From contig CACYQX010000003.1 in assembly GCA_902776725.1 (NCBI GenBank), forward strand, positions 1 to 64,000: 64,000 nucleotides of DNA, in the 5' to 3' direction. Below, piece after piece: positions 59,171-64,000 of this stretch; position 1 is the first letter of the stretch, and each line of letters begins with the position of its first letter. The translations under genes and the position numbers were made by a program. The stretch is from an uncultured Eubacteriales bacterium. GTDB taxonomy: Bacteria; Bacillota; Clostridia; Peptostreptococcales; Anaerovoracaceae. The notes beneath the pieces were generated by a model. That model saw nothing but the letters and a program-made list of their open reading frames with translations. It searched no databases and was not told the origin of the DNA.

Positions 59171-60481
59171 TTAGTCGTGCAGCTTACGCTTGTCGATTAC
59201 GCGAACAGCCTTTCCTTCGCTACGCGCAATTGTCTTCGGCGCCACGAGATGTACCTTTGGCGAAATGCCAAGCATAGTCTTCATGGATGCCGCAAGCTTT
59301 CCGGCGTCGCTTTCGATATCCTTGACGACATCGGAGAAGGATTCCGGATTCATCTCCACATATATGTCCAGCGTATCCGTATTGTTCGCCCTGTCTACGA
59401 CTATCTGATAGTTTGGCGTATAGCCCTCCTTGAGAAGAACGGTCTCTATCTGAGATGGGAATACGTTTACTCCGCGTACGATCAGCATATCGTCCGATCG
59501 TCCCATCGGTTTCTTCATCTTGACGAGAGTTCTTCCGCAGGAGCATTCCTCTCTGGATAGAACCGTTATATCTCTCGTTCTGTATCTTATGAGCGGGAAC
59601 GCTTCCTTTGTTATCGCGGTGAAAACGAGTTCTCCTTTTTCTCCTTCCGGAAGAACTTCTCCCGTATCGGGATCGATTATCTCCGCTATGAAGTGGTCTT
59701 CGTTTATATGCATGCCCGATTGCTCTTCGCATTCAAACGCAACGCCCGGTCCGCTCGTTTCCGTAAGTCCGTAGATGTCGTAGGCTTTGATTCCGAGAGC
59801 GTTTTCTATATCTCTCCTCATCTCCTCCGTCCACGGCTCTGCGCCGAATATTCCCGCCTTCAGTTTATTGTCTTCGGGTTTATATCCCGCCTCACGCAGC
59901 GACTCTCCGATGAATGCCGCATACGACGGAGTGCAACAAAGTATTGTTGCGCCAAGGTCCATCATGAACTGAATCTGTCTGTCCGTATTTCCCGACGACA
60001 TCGGAAGCGTAAGGCATCCAACCTTATGCGATCCGCCATTGAGACCGGGACCTCCGGTAAACAGTCCGTACCCGTAGGCGATCTGACAAACATCTTCGTC
60101 AGTTCCTCCTATCGCGGTTATCGCTCTCGCACAGCAATCTTCCCAAAGGTCCACGTCGCCCTGCGTATAGAACGCAACGACGCGACGACCTGTTGTTCCC
60201 GATGTGGATTGAATCCTCACGCAATTGTTTAAATCGGTCGCAAGAAGTCCGTATGGGTATTGATCGCGCAAATCATCCTTTGTTAAAAACGGAAGCTTGT
60301 GAAGATCGTCTACGCCGTGGATATCATCCGGGGTTACGCCCTTTGCTTCCATGAGGCCTCGGTAATAAGGCACGTTATCCCAAACATGCTTTACCTGTTT
60401 AACGAGCCTCTCGCTCTGAAGTTTTTTCATGTCCGCGCGGGACATCGTTTCAATTTCTTTTTGGTAATACCTTCTGTTCAT
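59171..60481 (-). CDS. paaK: Phenylacetate-CoA ligase
   Basis: 436 residues. AMP-binding motif QSTSGTTGRRVVAFYT, then YDIYGLTETSGPGVAFECEE and RTRDITVLSREECSCGR, with a C-terminal ACL lid (MGRSDDMLIVRGVNVFPSQI). Typical of PaaK. Activates phenylacetate or a similar aryl acid; in anaerobes often with indolepyruvate oxidoreductase, not seen here. Weak ribosome binding site. Confidence 0.9.
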   Translation of the reverse strand: MNRRYYQKEIETMSRADMKKLQSERLVKQVKHVWDNVPYYRGLMEAKGVTPDDIHGVDDLHKLPFLTKDDLRDQYPYGLLATDLNNCVRIQSTSGTTGRRVVAFYTQGDVDLWEDCCARAITAIGGTDEDVCQIAYGYGLFTGGPGLNGGSHKVGCLTLPMSSGNTDRQIQFMMDLGATILCCTPSYAAFIGESLREAGYKPEDNKLKAGIFGAEPWTEEMRRDIENALGIKAYDIYGLTETSGPGVAFECEEQSGMHINEDHFIAEIIDPDTGEVLPEGEKGELVFTAITKEAFPLIRYRTRDITVLSREECSCGRTLVKMKKPMGRSDDMLIVRGVNVFPSQIETVLLKEGYTPNYQIVVDRANNTDTLDIYVEMNPESFSDVVKDIESDAGKLAASMKTMLGISPKVHLVAPKTIARSEGKAVRVIDKRKLHD

Positions 60482-60512
60482 TTAAATACTTTTACACACT
60501 TTCTTATATATT

Positions 60513-62105
60513 TTATTCTGTTTCTGTTTGAGGTTCATCCGCCTGGGCTTCATCCGTCTCATCGCCCTGCTCGGCCGCTACGGTTTCTTCAACGGTTTCG
60601 CTTTCACTTTCTTCCACAGTTTCGGTTGCCGTCATCGTCTCCGCCAAGCTCTCGAGGTCGATATCGTGAACGCTGATTCCTGCAAGACCTTCTTCGGAAA
60701 CCTTTTCTTCTACGGTCTTCTCGTGATATACGCGGAGCGTAGTGTTCACCGTAAATATATTTTCCTCATCGGTATAGTTGAAATCGCCACCCATATCCTT
60801 GCAAATCTTTTCGCAAGTCTTGAGTCCGATCTTATTACTCTCAACGTTCCTGGAGTCCTCTCTGATTCCGTTCGTTGCGGTTACAAAGATTTTGTCCCCT
60901 TGCACTTCCGCAAGAATCTTTATCGGGACCGCCTTCTCTGCATACTTCATGATGTTTGAGAAGAGATTGTCAAAGAGCCTCCTGAGACCCGATACATCAG
61001 CCTCTATCTCAACGCCTTCCGGCACCCTGTAATCAAAGTCTACGTCAAACCCATAATTGATTAGTTCCGCAGCATGTTCACTGAGGAGCTGCTGGATAAG
61101 GATACCCGCGTCGTAGATTTCAAAATCCTTTTCCGCGCCCTTGCTTCCGAATACCAAGAAGTATTGGAAGAGTTTATCCGAAAGGTCTTTGAGCTGGAAT
61201 GCCTTGTCGCGGCTTGCCGCAACGTATTTTTTCATATCGTCTTCAGACTGATATTTCCCGCTTTCGATTATATCCAGGTATCCGATTAGCGACGTCAGCG
61301 GTGTTCTTATGTCATGCGACATCGCTGTTATGAGCTCCGAGTTTTTGTCCCAAGCTTCTTTCTCGTTGATGAGGCGCTGGATAAGGCTGGATCTCATACT
61401 GTCTACTCGCGTCGCGAGCCTTCCGACTTCGTCGTTTGCTAGAGGCTTAATCGTCGCACCGAGATCCCCGTTAGTAACGTTCTCCGCGTACTGCGATACT
61501 TTTGATATTCTTCCCATGAGTCGCGCATTATATATGAGAAGCGTGAGAAGAACTACGGCGACACAAACCGCTATTTCCAGGAAGCTAAAGATTCTATAAA
61601 GGTGCTGCTCCCTGTAGACGTTGATATACACATAGTACGAGCCGTCCTCGAGCGCGATTATCCTGTTCTTGAGATCCTGCTGAAATGTTTCCGGCGTAAT
61701 TCTCGGCTGCAGCTCGTCATGATCGACCTCTGTCTGATCTCCCGAGACTCCTTCCGGATCGCTTCCGTCTCCCGTAATCGCCCATCCTCCGTCAAACGAT
61801 ATGCTGTAATTATCAAAAATCGTAAGGTTGGTATAATCGTGGTCTTTTACCCACGACTGAAGCTGCTCCGTGTCCGTGCTCTTTATATGTCGCTTTGCAA
61901 CAAAGTCTTCAAAATCCCTAAATGCATTGTTTACATTTCTCGCAGTCGCCTCTTCGCTCAGATAATACTTCTGCGCAACCAGGGCCTCGAGGCCGTTCAT
62001 CACCTCATAGATAATAAAGGCTGCAATAAGAGATGCGATAACTGCGAGCGCAAGCTTGAGCGTAAGCGGTATGAAATGTTTTTTCTTTGCTTGCTGTCTC
62101 TCCAA
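60513..62105 (-). CDS. Sensor histidine kinase
   Basis: 530 residues with a TTG start at 62,105 adjoining the response regulator stop. Two membrane spans (about 15-35, 175-195) flanking an extracytoplasmic sensor, a HAMP domain, HisKA box ITAMSHDIRTPLTSL and a HATPase (LFDNLFSNIMKYAE; NKIGLKTCEKICKDMGG). An unusual Glu/Thr-rich acidic tail (about 490-530) follows. Partner of the next gene. Confidence 0.9.
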   Translation of the reverse strand: MERQQAKKKHFIPLTLKLALAVIASLIAAFIIYEVMNGLEALVAQKYYLSEEATARNVNNAFRDFEDFVAKRHIKSTDTEQLQSWVKDHDYTNLTIFDNYSISFDGGWAITGDGSDPEGVSGDQTEVDHDELQPRITPETFQQDLKNRIIALEDGSYYVYINVYREQHLYRIFSFLEIAVCVAVVLLTLLIYNARLMGRISKVSQYAENVTNGDLGATIKPLANDEVGRLATRVDSMRSSLIQRLINEKEAWDKNSELITAMSHDIRTPLTSLIGYLDIIESGKYQSEDDMKKYVAASRDKAFQLKDLSDKLFQYFLVFGSKGAEKDFEIYDAGILIQQLLSEHAAELINYGFDVDFDYRVPEGVEIEADVSGLRRLFDNLFSNIMKYAEKAVPIKILAEVQGDKIFVTATNGIREDSRNVESNKIGLKTCEKICKDMGGDFNYTDEENIFTVNTTLRVYHEKTVEEKVSEEGLAGISVHDIDLESLAETMTATETVEESESETVEETVAAEQGDETDEAQADEPQTETE

Positions 62106-62822
62106 TTATTCCACCCTATAGCCTTTGCCCCAGATGGTTTTGATAATCTCCGGGTGATTGGCATCTTCTTCGAGTTTCTTTCTGAGATTTAGAATATGCA
62201 CCATAACAGTATTTCCGTCCGACGGAAGATAGCTGTCGTGCCAAACACCCTCGTAGAGGTCTTTGTTTCCGACAATCTCTCCTCGGTGATCTGCAAAGTA
62301 TTGCATTATTGCATATTCTTTTTCGGTAAGCGGAATGCGCTTCTCATCCTTAAGCGCGCTTCTGCTCTTTGCATCCAAAACAATATTGTGACCCAGCGTC
62401 GGTCTCTCCTGTGTGCTTACTTCGGGTTTTTGATATTCCTTATAGCGCCTCAAGAGCGACTTCACCTTCATGATGAGCTCCGTCTGTGAAAACGGCTTGA
62501 CGAGATAATCGTCTCCGCCACCGGAATAAGCCTCTACCTTGTCCTGTTCCTGAGACTTTGCCGTCAGGAAGAGAATCGGAACCATAGAACGCTTTCTGAT
62601 CATCTCGCAGGTCTCTACTCCCGTCATTCCCGGCATCATAATATCGAGGAGAACCAAGTCTATTTCCTTGTCCGCATAAACCATCTCTACCGCAGAGCCA
62701 CCGTTTTCGGCCTGAACCACGCGATAGCCCTCGCTTCCAAGGAGTACGGAGACAACCTCCCTGATATCCGGCTCGTCATCAACTATAAGGATTTTATATT
62801 GTTCTTTGCCTTTTTCTTCCAT
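62106..62822 (-). CDS. OmpR/PhoB family response regulator
   Basis: 238 residues. Receiver domain with DDEPDIRE and phospho-Asp in LVLLDIMMPGMTG, Lys in LVKPF; C-terminal winged helix (EKEYAIMQYFADHRGEIV, ILNLRKKLEEDANHPEII). Start has AAGGA. Forms a two-component system with the kinase downstream; regulon unknown. Confidence 0.95.
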   Translation of the reverse strand: MEEKGKEQYKILIVDDEPDIREVVSVLLGSEGYRVVQAENGGSAVEMVYADKEIDLVLLDIMMPGMTGVETCEMIRKRSMVPILFLTAKSQEQDKVEAYSGGGDDYLVKPFSQTELIMKVKSLLRRYKEYQKPEVSTQERPTLGHNIVLDAKSRSALKDEKRIPLTEKEYAIMQYFADHRGEIVGNKDLYEGVWHDSYLPSDGNTVMVHILNLRKKLEEDANHPEIIKTIWGKGYRVE

Positions 62823-62976
62823 TATATTGTCCTTGTTTATATGCCTGCGGGAGCAAATTCCCGCTACTTCCGCAACTTATATTTTACTACAAAACGCCCT
62901 TTCTCGTCTATCGAAAATATAGCGGCTTCATGTTTCCCTTTGATGGTCCAATTCGTTGAAATTCAGCCATCACACC

Positions 62977-63005
62977 TTTACTTGCATAGGCATCGGGAGT
63001 ATAAT
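62977..63005 (+). promoter_or_regulatory. Promoter of the dehydrogenase gene
   Basis: TTTACT (62,977-62,982), 17-base spacer, TATAAT (63,000-63,005). The stretch 62,823-63,077 holds no gene. Confidence 0.6.
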
Positions 63006-63077
63006 GGCATTACTTATCAAATTGCTAATTTTTTTACATATCATGTAATCTGTAAATATCATAAGTCGGAGGAGAAA

Positions 63078-64000
63078 ATGAGTAAGAAAATAGTCATAAT
63101 AAAAACACATAAGGACGAGGCCGCACTGGCCCTAGTTAAGGACACCGCAGCCAAATACGGCTACTCTGTTGAGGTCTATGGGGATCTCGATGAGGCAAAG
63201 CCGCATCTCGAGGATGCCGAGATTATACACGGTATGGGAATGGGCCTTCTTGCCAACACGCCAAACGCAAAATGGTACTGCATCGCCTCTGCCGGCATCA
63301 ACGGATACGACGCCGACTATTTTGATGAACGCGGCGTACTCGTCTCCAATTCATCCGGAACCTACGGAACCACAATCGCGGAGCATATCATAATGATGGC
63401 AACGATGATTATGCGCCATATGTTCCGCTTTGACGAGCTCAGAAGAGAGGGGAAATGGCTCAGCTTCAAAGAGGTAACGGATTTTAGAACCCTCTGCGGC
63501 AGCAAAATCCTTGTTCTCGGAACAGGTAACCTTGGCGCGACATTTGCGGGACGCGTAAGAAGCTTTGAGCCCGCCTCGATCGTCGGCGTAAGCAAAAGCG
63601 GACGCGAAGTTCCGGAATTCGACCGCGTGGTTAAACTGGAAGAACTCGATGCAGAACTTCCAAACGCGGACCTCATCGTAATGTGCCTCCCGGGAACACC
63701 CGAAACAGAAAATGTACTTAACAAAGAAAGAATCGCCCTCCTATCCAAGGACGCGATTGTCATAAATGTAGGACGCGGAAACGCAATCGACGAAGACGCC
63801 CTTATGGATGCCCTCGAAAACGATCGCATAGCCGCAGCGGCACTCGACGTATTTAAAGAGGAGCCCCTCCCTGAAGAGAGCCCCCTCTGGAAAACAAAGA
63901 ACCTATACATCACACCGCACGTCTCCGGTCAGGAAACCGCTCACGTCACTCGCGAACTCAATATGCGCATGTTCTGCGAAGATATTGAAAACTATTGCGA
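63078..64000 (+). CDS. D-2-hydroxyacid dehydrogenase (partial, runs off the window)
   Basis: The frame from the ATG at 63,078 (GGAGGAG upstream) stays open to the end, over 300 residues. NAD-binding VLGTGNLGATFAGRV, VINVGRGNAIDEDAL, ALDVFKEEPLP and the catalytic His in YITPHVSG are present. Conserved Arg (NVGRGN) and Glu also seen. Reduces a 2-keto acid to a D-2-hydroxyacid with NAD(P)H; substrate unknown. The C-terminal end is missing. Confidence 0.9.
   Translation, partial: MSKKIVIIKTHKDEAALALVKDTAAKYGYSVEVYGDLDEAKPHLEDAEIIHGMGMGLLANTPNAKWYCIASAGINGYDADYFDERGVLVSNSSGTYGTTIAEHIIMMATMIMRHMFRFDELRREGKWLSFKEVTDFRTLCGSKILVLGTGNLGATFAGRVRSFEPASIVGVSKSGREVPEFDRVVKLEELDAELPNADLIVMCLPGTPETENVLNKERIALLSKDAIVINVGRGNAIDEDALMDALENDRIAAAALDVFKEEPLPEESPLWKTKNLYITPHVSGQETAHVTRELNMRMFCEDIENYC

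Overview
The window looks like a low-to-mid GC Firmicute chromosome, most probably a Clostridia member (Lachnospiraceae or a relative). I infer this from strong GGAGG ribosome binding sites, SpoIIE/STAS regulation, phosphotransacetylase beside an LUD protein, an iron alcohol dehydrogenase, Tn916-type mobilisation genes and a Rho with a long charged N-terminus. I cannot name the species.

About 1-22,250 is accessory DNA piled up on one tRNA-Val(GAC) gene on the minus strand. The original gene is split. Its 3' part is at 913-950 and its 5' part is at 12,203-12,252; together they rebuild a perfect cloverleaf. Between them lies element 1 (about 939-12,214): a tyrosine integrase beside the att site, an AbiEi-like/KilA-N pair, DnaC-like and DUF6291-like replication genes, a MobC-like protein next to an oriT-like repeat field, and a one-directional array of small enzymes (GNAT, methyltransferase, HExxH protein, two Nudix, TfoX-N, CPBP). 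It also carries its own intact tRNA-Val(GAC), which can replace the gene it broke. Element 2 (about 12,214-21,324, flanked by a 39-bp repeat of the tRNA 5' half) has a Tn916-like core (small YdcP-like protein, FtsK/TcpA, Rep_trans/MobT relaxase, integrase) with VapD-like and lipoprotein cargo and a highly structured leader or small RNA. A third arm of the same type, followed by VapBC, lies right of 21,324. The HIT gene left of 913 looks like the same cargo, so the left edge may be yet another element.

22,261-43,300 is mostly core: ZIP transporter, peroxiredoxin under a Fur-like box, a partner-switching module (STAS, SpoIIE phosphatase, a STAS-kinase-HATPase fusion and a small alarmone hydrolase), TSUP transporter, P1B ATPase with a separate HMA chaperone, YdjI-like SPFH protein, AsnS, M20 dipeptidase, Pta, LUD protein, alcohol dehydrogenase and an M3 peptidase homologue with a broken zinc motif.

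43,428-47,237 looks like a 3.8-kb islet at the 3' end of tRNA-Thr(CGT): a four-module FAD/rhodanese/TusA/DsrE protein, a ferredoxin, a small coupled peptide and a divergent Crp/Fnr regulator. 47,356-64,000 returns to core: PrmC, DUF1385, Rho, an orphan LytS-type kinase, a TGS-less ThrS, PrsW, a CtpE-like ATPase, ACT protein, PaaK, a two-component system and the start of a D-2-hydroxyacid dehydrogenase that runs off the window.
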